Shown here piece by piece: positions 24,629-32,830 of a stretch of 64,000 bases of DNA. Below the pieces are notes generated by a model. The model made no database searches. It saw only the letters and a program-made list of their open reading frames with translations, and was not told the DNA's origin. How positions within the stretch are numbered: position 1 is the stretch's first letter; every line of letters starts with the position of its first letter. Origin of the DNA: Paenibacillus glycanilyticus (GTDB lineage Bacteria; Bacillota; Bacilli; Paenibacillales; Paenibacillaceae); the NCBI RefSeq assembly GCF_023715145.1, contig NZ_JAMBNP010000001.1:248001-312000 (forward strand), given 5' to 3'. The translations under genes and the position numbers were made by a program.

Positions 24629-26547
24629 GAGCCGTTCATTCTTCCGATGATAGTCGCGTAATCCAGAGCAACGTCGGCCCAGCTCCTCTGCAGAAGACCG
24701 CTTGAAGCGGCCTTCTGCGCAGGTACGACCGACTTCCCTTGCACGTACAAGGTGCCAATTGAACCGGCCATTTCCACCGGATTGTAAGGATCGAAGGTAG
24801 CAAAGCTGCTCATATCCGGAATGACCTCCTGGACGATGGACAGACGCCCGAAGGAAACGGGGGTATCCATCAGCAAGGCTTCCACAATCGGGAATGGACA
24901 GCTGCCCTCAAATAAGGTAGGCACAACTACGCCTGCTGCGTATTTGTACAGCGACGGCAAATCGTTGGACGGGATGCGGCCCATAAAGATAATAGAGCCT
25001 CTAATAGAAGGGTCTGCGATCGCATTCAGCGCCTCCGTTATTTCCTGCTGCCTTGGCCGGTTAACCAGATCATCCGTAAATACCAGCTTCAAGCCGGATG
25101 CTCTGCCGAGCTCGGTGAGCCGGAAACGGTGGAAGGCATCCACCAGACGCTCATGGTTTTTATGAAGGCGGATAACGGACGGGAACGTTATATACGGCCC
25201 ATATAAGTTATATTTGCTCCGGAACTCCATTTCCGTCTTGCTGCCAAAGGAAGAATATTCTTCATGAGGCGCAGCAAACCGGACGACCTCCGTCTGATGT
25301 ACCGGGAGGTTAAGGAATGTGAGCCCTTCGTGATTGCGGATATATTCGGAGTCAAACACAACAATAGCCGCGTTTCTCGTAATTTTTTCGGCCAAGGAAT
25401 GAATGTACTGATAATGATCCATATCCTTGGCGTACAAATCCGGGAAATGCATATAGACCAAATCATGAAGACAAACGATATACGGCCGGTGCAGATACTG
25501 AGCCAGCCCCATGCCGACGTACGGAACGATCCATACATCCGCGGGTACTGTCCGGTTAATGGTATTCATGCTGTCGGAGTGGTAAATTTGCAGGCGCGTC
25601 GGATAAATGGCTTTGAGCGTTGCGAATATCGATTCCGTCTCCCGGAAATTGGCTTCCGTTGTAGCGACATGCAGCGTAAATCCGTTGGCCAGACCTAGCA
25701 GCCCTTCGGACAAACGAACGATAAACCGCCCAATTCCTTCTCCGTCCATCGATATTTGGGAACCGAAGCAAAGGAAGATGCCAATATTCCCGTTTCCTGC
25801 GGATCTGGCGCCGGCAGCGGCTCTGACGTGCGGAGCAGGCGGATTGGGGGGACGCAGCAAGCTTTGCGCTTCTTCCGATATGAACAGACGCGCAATCAGC
25901 CCTTGCCTCGATACGCCGTAATTGATCGCCATCACATCATTGTTCACGTTTGCTTCATCCGGTTCGCGGCCCAGCAATTGAGCATAGATGCCATGGATAA
26001 AATCCAGGGTATGCGCCGGGTACAAGGATTGCAGGACAAAGGCAGCCGTGTTCCGGTCGCCGGAAGGCTTCCTGGTGATGACCTGCTCTGCCTCGCTGCT
26101 TTGCAGAATCGATGCAATTGCGGCGGCTCTGCTCATCCCGCCTGTTAGGAGCTTGCCTTTATAATCGTAGAAACCGGCGGGATCGGGCTCTCGCTGCAAA
26201 ATTTGCCGGTACATCTCCCAAATAAAATCTTCATTATCCAGCTTGTAGATGAAATGAAGCCAATCCATGATCCGGCTTCCTTCCGCCAGACTTCCCCTGA
26301 CTCTTGTGTTGTTCGCTCTTAAACGCGCGACATCTTCAACGGGTATTGAAGGGGCATCCGGTACGGCTAACGCTGGAGCCGACGAATCCCGTTTCTTCTT
26401 TCGTCTGCCTGCCCGTTTGCCGCGCAGCCGTCTCTTGCCTTTTCGTCTGGACAGCTTCTTCGGCTTGCCGTTCCTCCGTCTTCTGCTTCGTGTTGTTCGG
26501 CTTCGTGAGCTGCGTTTGACCGACTTGCGTTTCTTCTTTCGCTTCAT
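24625..26547 (-). CDS. DUF4214-GT4 fusion glycosyltransferase with polycationic N-terminal tail
   Basis: A 640-residue protein in three parts. Residues 1-54 contain 34 Lys, Arg or His. Residues about 90-220 hold two DUF4214-like units, seen in EMYRQILQREPDPAGFYDY and GIYAQLLGREPDEANV. From about 250 there is a GT-B glycosyltransferase with IGIFLCFGSQISMDGEGIGR, the donor-site TFPSVIRLHKNHERLVDA, and VVPTLFEGSCPFPIVEALLM. DUF4214 is common on secreted or surface proteins and probably binds or scaffolds. No signal peptide. GGGAGG precedes ATG. It is transcribed alone, convergent with the preceding gene and divergent from the perosamine-type genes. Confidence 0.83.
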   Translation of the reverse strand: MKRKKKRKSVKRSSRSRTTRSRRRRNGKPKKLSRRKGKRRLRGKRAGRRKKKRDSSAPALAVPDAPSIPVEDVARLRANNTRVRGSLAEGSRIMDWLHFIYKLDNEDFIWEMYRQILQREPDPAGFYDYKGKLLTGGMSRAAAIASILQSSEAEQVITRKPSGDRNTAAFVLQSLYPAHTLDFIHGIYAQLLGREPDEANVNNDVMAINYGVSRQGLIARLFISEEAQSLLRPPNPPAPHVRAAAGARSAGNGNIGIFLCFGSQISMDGEGIGRFIVRLSEGLLGLANGFTLHVATTEANFRETESIFATLKAIYPTRLQIYHSDSMNTINRTVPADVWIVPYVGMGLAQYLHRPYIVCLHDLVYMHFPDLYAKDMDHYQYIHSLAEKITRNAAIVVFDSEYIRNHEGLTFLNLPVHQTEVVRFAAPHEEYSSFGSKTEMEFRSKYNLYGPYITFPSVIRLHKNHERLVDAFHRFRLTELGRASGLKLVFTDDLVNRPRQQEITEALNAIADPSIRGSIIFMGRIPSNDLPSLYKYAAGVVVPTLFEGSCPFPIVEALLMDTPVSFGRLSIVQEVIPDMSSFATFDPYNPVEMAGSIGTLYVQGKSVVPAQKAASSGLLQRSWADVALDYATIIGRMNGS

Positions 26548-26735
26548 CTGCCTGGCCTCCCATCACTCTTCATCTGTAGATAGAGTATTGTCACGGTCTG
26601 AAAAAGCAACGGCTGACGCCCTAGCCCTCTGGGGATTTCAACCATATTTGCTGAATTAGACGCCTGTCTAGCCGGATTTGAAGCATTTTATTGCATCTTG
26701 AATATGATGGGATATGCGAAAAGGAGTCGATTGTT

Positions 26736-27383
26736 TTGTTTCATCATGCCTTGCCGAACAAAACCGTAATCATTGGGGCCGGCGGTCACGCCAAAGTGAT
26801 TGCGGATATCCTGCTTCACGATCCGCATGTTGAGCTTGTTGGTTGTATCGGTCATGATCCAAAAGCCACCGTCCTTGGTCTGCCGGTTCTTGGCGGTGAT
26901 GAGCTTCTTCCGGAGCTGCTTGGGCAAGGCGTCCGCCATGCCTTCGTCGCCATTGGCAACAATGCCCGGCGGCACAAGCTTGCAAAGCATGCGGAAGCGC
27001 TGGGGTTCGAGCTTGTTAATGCCATTAGTCCGCGTGCGTATTTGGCGACCGGCGTCACGCTTGGCACCGGCATTGCGGTTATGCCGGGCAGCGTCATACA
27101 GCCGGATACCCGAATCGGCTCATATAGCATCATTAATACAGGAGCTACCGTTGACCATGACGGCAACATCGGCATTGCCTGCCATATTGCGCCAGGCTGC
27201 CATTTGTCCGGGAACGTTACGGTTGGCGACGAGTCCTTCCTTGGCACCGGCGTATCGGTCATTGACGGCATGCAGATTGGAGAAGGCTGCATGATTGGGG
27301 CAGGAGCAACCGTCATCCGGCCTATTCCTTCCTATTCGCTTGCCGTTGGTGTTCCAGCCATTGTTAAACGGACATTATCTTGA
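26736..27383 (+). CDS. NeuD/PglD/PerB-type sugar O/N-acyltransferase (left-handed beta helix)
   Basis: A 215-residue protein. An N-terminal Rossmann-like domain (VIIGAGGHAKVIADILL) is followed by hexapeptide repeats of a left-handed beta helix (GTGIAVMPGSVIQPDTRIG and the repeats after it). The catalytic His is in ATVDHDGNIG, with IAPGCHLSGNVTVGD next. The start is TTG 26736, nine bases after AAAAGGAG; an ATG 45 bases upstream has no ribosome site. It lies 32 bases before an aminotransferase resembling GDP-perosamine synthase, so the likely reaction is N-acetylation or other N-acylation of GDP-perosamine, as PerB does. The acyl donor is unknown. Confidence 0.82.
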   Translation: MFHHALPNKTVIIGAGGHAKVIADILLHDPHVELVGCIGHDPKATVLGLPVLGGDELLPELLGQGVRHAFVAIGNNARRHKLAKHAEALGFELVNAISPRAYLATGVTLGTGIAVMPGSVIQPDTRIGSYSIINTGATVDHDGNIGIACHIAPGCHLSGNVTVGDESFLGTGVSVIDGMQIGEGCMIGAGATVIRPIPSYSLAVGVPAIVKRTLS

Positions 27384-27415
27384 GAAATAAGGGAACTCGG
27401 AGGGAGGCATAACTC

Positions 27416-28534
27416 ATGGACAACAAGTTTTATCCGGTTGCCGTTCCCGTATTTAACGGAAATGAAAAGAAATACGTCATGGACTGTATCGACTCTACCT
27501 GGATCTCTTCCGCCGGAAAGTATATTAACGCGTTCGAGGATAATTTCGCCGCCTATTGCGGCACCAAATATGCCATCTCCTGCAGCAATGGCACCACAGC
27601 CCTTCATCTGGCGCTGCTCGCCTTTGGCGTAGGACCAGGAGATGAGGTTATCGTTCCAACTGTTACCTTTATCGCTACCGCAAACGCGGTGGTCTACTGC
27701 GGCGCTACTCCCGTCTTTATCGATTGCGAGCCGGAGACCTGGAACCTTGATTATGAAAAGCTCGAAAGTCTTATCACGCCGCGCACGAAAGGCATTATCC
27801 CGGTGCATCTCTACGGCCACCCGGCCGATATGGACGCCGTCACGAGCATTGCGAGGAAGCATGGCTTATTCGTTCTGGAGGATGCGGCAGAAGCGCTTGG
27901 CGCCGAGTATAAAGGCAAACGGACCGGCTCGCTTGGCGATATCGCAACCTTCAGTCTCTTCGGCAACAAGATCATTACAACCGGCGAAGGCGGCATGATC
28001 ACAACCAATGACGAGCAGCTTGCAAACAAGATGCGCACGCTCCGAGGCCAAGGCATCGATCCCGTCCGCAAATACTGGTTCCCGGTTATCGGATACAACT
28101 ACCGTCTGACCAATCTGCAGGCAGCCGTCGGCTGTGCCCAGCTGGAGAATGTGGATTGGCATATTGGCGAACGGAAGAGAGTTGCCGCACTCTATCATGC
28201 GAACCTGAAGGATGAGCCATCCATCACCTTGCCCGTCGAGAAGTCATGGGCGAAGAACGTTTACTGGATGTTCAGCGTCGTTCTGAACGATGCCGACGAA
28301 GAACATCGAAATACGATTATGGCGCAGCTTAAGGACGACGGCATTGAGACACGGCCATTCTTTTACCCGATGCACGTTCTGCCTCCTTACCTCGGCATGC
28401 AGCCGCATGAGGAGTTCCCAGTCGCCAACCGGATCACGGCACAAGGCTTTAACGTCCCTACTTACGGCGGACTAACCGAGCAGGATATTCAGCATATTTG
28501 TGACCGGATTAAAGCGCGCGTTCGCGGCGTATAA
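27416..28534 (+). CDS. per: DegT/DnrJ/EryC1-family aminotransferase, GDP-perosamine synthase-like
   Basis: A 372-residue PLP-dependent sugar aminotransferase. The PLP lysine is Lys185 in FSLFGNKIITTGEGG; the FGNK form, rather than the PTKNLG form of other clades, is that of GDP-perosamine synthases. Other matching stretches are KYVMDCIDSTWISSAGKYI, GDEVIVPTVTFIATANAVV and PVHLYGHPADMDAV, with the cofactor Asp156 in LEDAAEA. The substrate would be GDP-4-keto-6-deoxymannose from Gmd in this window, and the amino donor glutamate. GGAGGGAGG precedes ATG. Family is certain; the exact product is inferred. Confidence 0.85.
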   Translation: MDNKFYPVAVPVFNGNEKKYVMDCIDSTWISSAGKYINAFEDNFAAYCGTKYAISCSNGTTALHLALLAFGVGPGDEVIVPTVTFIATANAVVYCGATPVFIDCEPETWNLDYEKLESLITPRTKGIIPVHLYGHPADMDAVTSIARKHGLFVLEDAAEALGAEYKGKRTGSLGDIATFSLFGNKIITTGEGGMITTNDEQLANKMRTLRGQGIDPVRKYWFPVIGYNYRLTNLQAAVGCAQLENVDWHIGERKRVAALYHANLKDEPSITLPVEKSWAKNVYWMFSVVLNDADEEHRNTIMAQLKDDGIETRPFFYPMHVLPPYLGMQPHEEFPVANRITAQGFNVPTYGGLTEQDIQHICDRIKARVRGV

Positions 28535-28549
28535 CGTATATATGAATGT

Positions 28550-28605
28550 GAAAAGCCCCTCTCATTATCCTTTAGGACAAAGAGATGGGCTTTTCGAATT
28601 TTTCT
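28550..28605. terminator. Bidirectional terminator
   Basis: GAAAAGCCC-TCTC pairs with GAGA-GGGCTTTTC across an unpaired middle, followed rightwards by GAATTTTTC. It lies between the convergent aminotransferase and siderophore-binding genes. Confidence 0.8.
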
Positions 28606-28613
28606 ATATTAAA

Positions 28614-29588
28614 TTAAGGTTTCATAATCCCAACGATTTCGTCCAGCAAGCGGTCTAGCGTCATTGGATCATCGTAGTTGAATTTGCTGTCCAGCGTGTA
28701 GACATGATTTTCTTTTACGGCCGGAATCGACTTCCAGAGACCACTTCCCGTCAATGTCGCTTGTCTTGCGGACGTTTCGTCGCTGCTGTCCGTCAGCAGG
28801 AATACATAGGAGCCCATATAATCAGGCAGCACTTCATCCGAAACATCGATAAATCTTTCGTTGCCGCTGATCAATTTGTCCACGCCTTTAGCCGGTGTAA
28901 AGCCTAGGTGGCCAAACAGGGTCGTATTAAGACCTTTATTGCCCATAATGTACATATCCGGTCCTAATAGAAGAAGGGAGGTTGCCGTATCCCCTTCCTT
29001 AATGTTCAGCTTGGCCTTAGTCGCCTCCACTTTCTCATCGTACTTTGCGAACCATTCGTCATACTCTTTCGTTTTGCCCAGCAGGTCCGCGATATGGCTC
29101 ACGCGTTCTTTGGTCTGAAAAGTACCGTCAAGACCCACAACAACTGTCGGAGCAATCTTGCTCAGCGCGGCAAGTCCTTCCTCATCCCAGTCGTCAAAAA
29201 TAATCAGGTCCGGCTGCAGCTCCAGTACCTTCTCGGAGGAATACGGGTAACCAACGTCCGCGATCCCCTCGATTAAATCCGGGTAAGCAATTTGGCTTGC
29301 GATTACGCTAAGCGTAGCGCCAGCCGGCTTAACGCCTAGTGCCAGCAGATCTCCGGGATTGCTGCCGACATAGACGATTTTTTGCGGATTGGTCGGAACC
29401 TCGACTTCATTGCCTTTATAGTCCTTGTAGATTTTAGTTGTGCTTGCGGTGCTTGTCTCTTCATTAACGGCTGTGCTGCTTGGAGCAGGCGCGGCACTTG
29501 AAGTGCTCTCGTTAGCCGGCGAATTAGCGTTGCCGCAAGCGGCAACAAATAAGGTTAAGAACAGAATACTGGATAACAGCTTTTTCAT
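28614..29588 (-). CDS. Iron-siderophore ABC transporter substrate-binding lipoprotein
   Basis: A 324-residue FecB/FhuD-type binding protein. The lipoprotein signal ends in LTLFVAACGN with lipidation at Cys18; a Ser/Ala/Thr linker to about residue 50 follows. The binding fold starts with KIYKDYKGNEVEVPTNPQK and includes IVYVGSNPGDLLALGVKPAG and VLELQPDLIIFDDWDEE. It would capture a ferric siderophore at the outer face of the membrane. No permease or ATPase genes are nearby, so it must share a transporter encoded elsewhere. A near-perfect Fur box lies 35 bases upstream. GAGGGAG precedes ATG. Confidence 0.88.
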   Translation of the reverse strand: MKKLLSSILFLTLFVAACGNANSPANESTSSAAPAPSSTAVNEETSTASTTKIYKDYKGNEVEVPTNPQKIVYVGSNPGDLLALGVKPAGATLSVIASQIAYPDLIEGIADVGYPYSSEKVLELQPDLIIFDDWDEEGLAALSKIAPTVVVGLDGTFQTKERVSHIADLLGKTKEYDEWFAKYDEKVEATKAKLNIKEGDTATSLLLLGPDMYIMGNKGLNTTLFGHLGFTPAKGVDKLISGNERFIDVSDEVLPDYMGSYVFLLTDSSDETSARQATLTGSGLWKSIPAVKENHVYTLDSKFNYDDPMTLDRLLDEIVGIMKP

Positions 29589-29622
29589 AAATAAACTCCC
29601 TCGCCATCTGATCTCTTTTTCT

Positions 29623-29641
29623 AATAATGATAATCATTATC
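29623..29641 (-). promoter_or_regulatory. Fur box
   Basis: The 19-base sequence matches GATAATGATAATCATTATC at 18 of 19 positions (first base A instead of G). It lies upstream of the siderophore-binding lipoprotein gene, which should therefore be derepressed under iron limitation. Confidence 0.88.
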
Positions 29642-29688
29642 ACACACCAGATTATAGTGAGTTTTTACTCATTCGGCAAGAGGGAAAA

Positions 29689-29715
29689 TAAAAAAGCTGC
29701 CTCTGCGAGACAGCT
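29689..29715 (-). terminator. Terminator after gmd
   Basis: Read leftwards, AGCTGTCTC, GCA loop, GAGGCAGCT, then TTTTTATTTT; it starts ten bases after the gmd stop. Confidence 0.85.
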
Positions 29716-29725
29716 CTCTTGACCT

Positions 29726-30841
29726 TTATTCCCTATCCAGGCTTACATCGTAGCCCAGCTTGCGCATGTCGACTACCTTGCGCGCTTCCTCCAGATCGCC
29801 TGCCACCATCTCGCCGACGAGATCCTTCAAGCTGCTAACCGGCTGCCAGCCCAGCTTGGTCCGCGCTTTTGTCGAATCCCCGATCAGCAGCTCAACCTCG
29901 GATGGCCGGTAGAACCGAGGATCTACCTTCACCACCGTAGTCCCTTCCGGAAGCTGATAAGCCGGATTGCCGCATGATACCACATAGCCGTACTCCTCTG
30001 CGCCTTCCCCGTCGAAAGCGATCTCGATCCCCGCTTCCGCAAAAGCGAGCCGGACAAACTCCCTGACCTCCGTCGTCTCGCCTGTGGCAATCACATAATC
30101 CTCTGCCGTATCCTGCTGAAGAATCCGGTACATCGCATCGACGTAGTCGCGGGCATGGCCCCAGTCGCGCTTCGCCGACAGGTTGCCAAGCGCCAGCACA
30201 TCCTGCAGTCCGTAAGCAATCCGCGCAACGGCCCGGGTTATTTTCCGAGTGACGAAGGTTTCTCCGCGTACCGGACTTTCATGGTTAAACAATATTCCGT
30301 TACAAGCATACATGTTATATGCTTCCCTGTAGTTCACCGTAATCCAATAGCCGTACAGCTTCGCTGCCGCGTAAGGACTGCGGGGGTAAAACGGCGTTGT
30401 CTCGCTCTGCGGCACCGCCTGCACCAGTCCGTATAGCTCAGAGGTAGAAGCCTGATAAATTCTGGTCTTCTCCGTTAACCCCAATATCCGGATGGCTTCT
30501 AGCAGCCGCAACGTTCCGATGCCGTCCGCATTAGCCGTATATTCGGGCGAATCGAAGCTGACGTGGACATGGCTCATCGCAGCCAAGTTATAAATTTCGT
30601 CCGGCCGAATGAGCTGGACCAATCGAACCAAGTTGGTGGAATCCGTCAAATCTCCGTAATGAAGCACCAGCTTCTGCCCCGTTTTATTCGCCTCGTCGGC
30701 AATCCGGTCGATCCGTCCGGTATTGGCGAGCGAGCTCCGGCGTCTAAGCCCATGTACAGTGTACCCTTTGGCGAGCAGCAGCTCTGCCAGATACATCCCA
30801 TCCTGCCCGGTAATCCCTGTAATGAAGGCGACCTTATTCAT
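29726..30841 (-). CDS. gmd: GDP-mannose 4,6-dehydratase
   Basis: A 371-residue extended short-chain dehydrogenase that converts GDP-mannose to GDP-4-keto-6-deoxy-D-mannose. Marks: the N-terminus [20 protein letters not shown], the GDP-mannose-specific [15 protein letters not shown], catalytic Ser/Glu in [10 protein letters not shown] and YxxxK in [10 protein letters not shown], and [17 protein letters not shown]. The start is ATG 30841 behind GGAGGG; the ATG at 30862 is 21 bases upstream of it with the ribosome site in between. Its product can feed both the reductase at 15566 and the aminotransferase at 27416. It stands alone with its own terminator; a CATACCATA -10-like element at 30894-30902 lacks a matching -35. 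Confidence 0.93.
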   Translation of the reverse strand: MNKVAFITGITGQDGMYLAELLLAKGYTVHGLRRRSSLANTGRIDRIADEANKTGQKLVLHYGDLTDSTNLVRLVQLIRPDEIYNLAAMSHVHVSFDSPEYTANADGIGTLRLLEAIRILGLTEKTRIYQASTSELYGLVQAVPQSETTPFYPRSPYAAAKLYGYWITVNYREAYNMYACNGILFNHESPVRGETFVTRKITRAVARIAYGLQDVLALGNLSAKRDWGHARDYVDAMYRILQQDTAEDYVIATGETTEVREFVRLAFAEAGIEIAFDGEGAEEYGYVVSCGNPAYQLPEGTTVVKVDPRFYRPSEVELLIGDSTKARTKLGWQPVSSLKDLVGEMVAGDLEEARKVVDMRKLGYDVSLDRE

Positions 30842-30941
30842 GGTTCCCTCCGTCATCGTCATATTGAGCAGGTCGGTCTCCTGCTATCTTCCATATGGTA
30901 TGACAGGACAAACTGTCTCGGCATCGGACAAAGAACCATTT

Positions 30942-31034
30942 TCAGCCAAAATGAAAGATGGCACTTAAGATAAGTACTATCGCCAGAACTACATACAAAA
31001 TGAGGGATATCAGCAATGTTGTCCGTCTGTTCAT
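30942..31034 (-). CDS. 30-residue single-helix membrane microprotein
   Basis: An ATG at 31034, preceded by AAGGGG ten bases upstream, opens a 30-codon frame ending in TGA. The peptide starts MNRRTTLL, continues with one hydrophobic helix of about 20 residues and ends HFG. A positively charged start and a clean membrane span behind a good ribosome site are what real small membrane proteins look like; the layout recalls Prli42-type peptides, but I see no clear sequence match. It lies just upstream of gmd on the same strand and may share its transcript. Confidence 0.45.
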   Translation of the reverse strand: MNRRTTLLISLILYVVLAIVLILSAIFHFG

Positions 31035-31168
31035 CGTGCACCGTCCCCTTTAACATCGATATACGCTTACAGTATATGCGGGCGGGACATTAGCTGAGAT
31101 TGTACGGCGGTTATTTTTTGTACGTGCAGCATTTGCACGCGAAAAAGCATTGCTTCCTCCCACTGTGA

Positions 31169-31174
31169 TATAAT
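31169..31174 (+). promoter_or_regulatory. Extended -10 promoter element (TGATATAAT)
   Basis: TGA followed by TATAAT at 31169-31174, a perfect -10 with the TGn extension. It overlaps an ATG at 31173, which therefore cannot be the translation start of the next gene; the usable start is 48 bases downstream. Confidence 0.6.
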
Positions 31175-31220
31175 GGAAACCTATGACGTCATTTTCTCCA
31201 ACCGGGAGGGTTTACTGCTA

Positions 31221-32789
31221 ATGCTGCTTTCCATTCTGCTTATTCTGGTCGCCATAATCGTGCTGCCACCGGTTATCTTCTTCAGCTACATGTACGCACT
31301 GTCGAAGAAACCGAAACATTCCATTATCCGTTCGCATCCGTTTCTCGGCTGGCTCCGCTATTTGCTTGAGAAGCTGGGTCCCGAGTTCCGCCAATACTGG
31401 TTTGACAATGATACGGAAGGCAGACCGTTCTCGCGGGCGGATTTTGTCGGCGTCGTCTATGCGGCCAAATACCGGACGGATCTGATCTCCTTCGGCGGCC
31501 GCCGGGACTACGAAAAGCCCGGATTTTATTTGTCCAACGCCATGTTTCCGAAATTAACGAGCGAGCTCAAGGTCGACAACCAGACGATGCTGCCCGGCAA
31601 GAAGTATGTGATTACCGATGAAGGAGTCTTCACTCGGCAGGAGAAGTTTATTTCCGAACAAGTCAGACCATGGCTCCTTCATGACGATGACGCTCTTATC
31701 GTAGGGGACAAGCGTGAACAGCCCTGGGTGCTGAAAGGATTATTTGGCGCTTCGGCTACCTCCTTTGGCGCGGTTGGCGAGAACTACATCCAGTCCACGG
31801 GCAGCGGCGCCAATATGGCGGGCGGCTCCTGGATTAACACGGGAGAAGGCGGCGTTGCCGACGTTCATCTGTCTACCGGCGTGGATGTCGTATCCCAGAT
31901 TGGTCCCGGTCTATACGGCTTCCGGGATGATGCGGGCAAATTCTCCATCGAAGCGTTCAAACGCAAAGCCAGCCACTCCAACATTAAAGCCTTTGAATTG
32001 AAATTCCATCAAGGGGCGAAGATTCGCGGCGGGCATCTGGAAGGCTCCAAGGTCAACGAGAAGGTAGCTGCGGCACGGCTTGTAGCCGTTGGCAAAACCG
32101 TCAATTCCCCGAACCGCTTCGAGTTTCTGACGCTGCCGGAGGAAGCGCTGGAATTCATCCGAACGCTCCAGCAGGAAGGCGGCAAGCCGATCGGAGTCAA
32201 AATTGTCGTAGGCGATCCGAAGCGGCTTGAGCCCTTCTTCCAGGCGATGATCGACATGGACGTCTACCCTGACTTCATCACGGTAGACGGCTCCGAAGGC
32301 GGCTCAGGCGCCACCTTCAAAGCGATGGCGGACGGCATGGGGCTGCCGTTGTTCGCCGGCCTTCTCATCCTCGATGACACGGCGCGCAAATTTGGCGTTC
32401 GCGACAGGTTCAAGATTTTCGCCTCCGGCAAGCTTATTACCCCGGATAAAGTCGCTATTGCTCTGGCGCTTGGCGCCGATGCCGTTAACTCGGCCCGCGG
32501 TTTCATGATGGCAAACGGCTGCATCATGGCGCTGCAATGTCACACCGGCAAATGCCCGGCAGGCGTTACAACGACCGACGACAAGTACCAGGAAGCGCTC
32601 GCTCCGGAAGAAAAGCAGTGGCGCGTCATGAACTACATTCTCCAGATGCGCGAAGGTCTCTTCTCCCTTGCCGCGGCATGCGGCCTGAACAGCCCGCGCG
32701 AATTCCGCCGGGAGCATGTCGTGTTTATGACCGACAACGGTCATACTGACCGTGTGGTTGATCTATATCCGTATCCGGAAACGGTATGA
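31221..32789 (+). CDS. yerD: FMN-binding glutamate synthase family protein (YerD-like)
   Basis: A 522-residue protein, close to the length of B. subtilis YerD. One N-terminal membrane helix (LLSILLILVAIIVLPPVIFF) is followed by a glutamate synthase-type TIM barrel: FGASATSFGAVGENYIQSTG, then KIRGGHLEGSKVNEKVAAAR, the FMN-phosphate region DFITVDGSEGGSGATFKAMA, and the iron-sulfur-type cysteines in MALQCHTGKCPAGVTT. The glutaminase domain of true GOGAT is absent, and the physiological reaction is unknown. I chose ATG 31221 behind GGGAGG because the upstream ATG at 31173 lies in the promoter -10 box. Confidence 0.88.
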   Translation: MLLSILLILVAIIVLPPVIFFSYMYALSKKPKHSIIRSHPFLGWLRYLLEKLGPEFRQYWFDNDTEGRPFSRADFVGVVYAAKYRTDLISFGGRRDYEKPGFYLSNAMFPKLTSELKVDNQTMLPGKKYVITDEGVFTRQEKFISEQVRPWLLHDDDALIVGDKREQPWVLKGLFGASATSFGAVGENYIQSTGSGANMAGGSWINTGEGGVADVHLSTGVDVVSQIGPGLYGFRDDAGKFSIEAFKRKASHSNIKAFELKFHQGAKIRGGHLEGSKVNEKVAAARLVAVGKTVNSPNRFEFLTLPEEALEFIRTLQQEGGKPIGVKIVVGDPKRLEPFFQAMIDMDVYPDFITVDGSEGGSGATFKAMADGMGLPLFAGLLILDDTARKFGVRDRFKIFASGKLITPDKVAIALALGADAVNSARGFMMANGCIMALQCHTGKCPAGVTTTDDKYQEALAPEEKQWRVMNYILQMREGLFSLAAACGLNSPREFRREHVVFMTDNGHTDRVVDLYPYPETV

Positions 32790-32803
32790 GGCAGACAGAA
32801 CAA

Positions 32804-32830
32804 AACCCGCTGATTCAGCGGGTTTTCTCT
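32804..32830. terminator. Bidirectional terminator
   Basis: AACCCGCT, GATTC, AGCGGGTT with T-rich sequence on both sides (TTCTCTATTTT rightwards, TTGTTCTG leftwards). The TGA stop of the leftward acetyltransferase gene lies in the loop. Confidence 0.85.

Noticed and set aside
30894..30902. CATACCATA upstream of gmd as a sigma-K promoter
   Set aside because: The -10 fits but no AC lies 16 or 17 bases upstream, so I do not call it.
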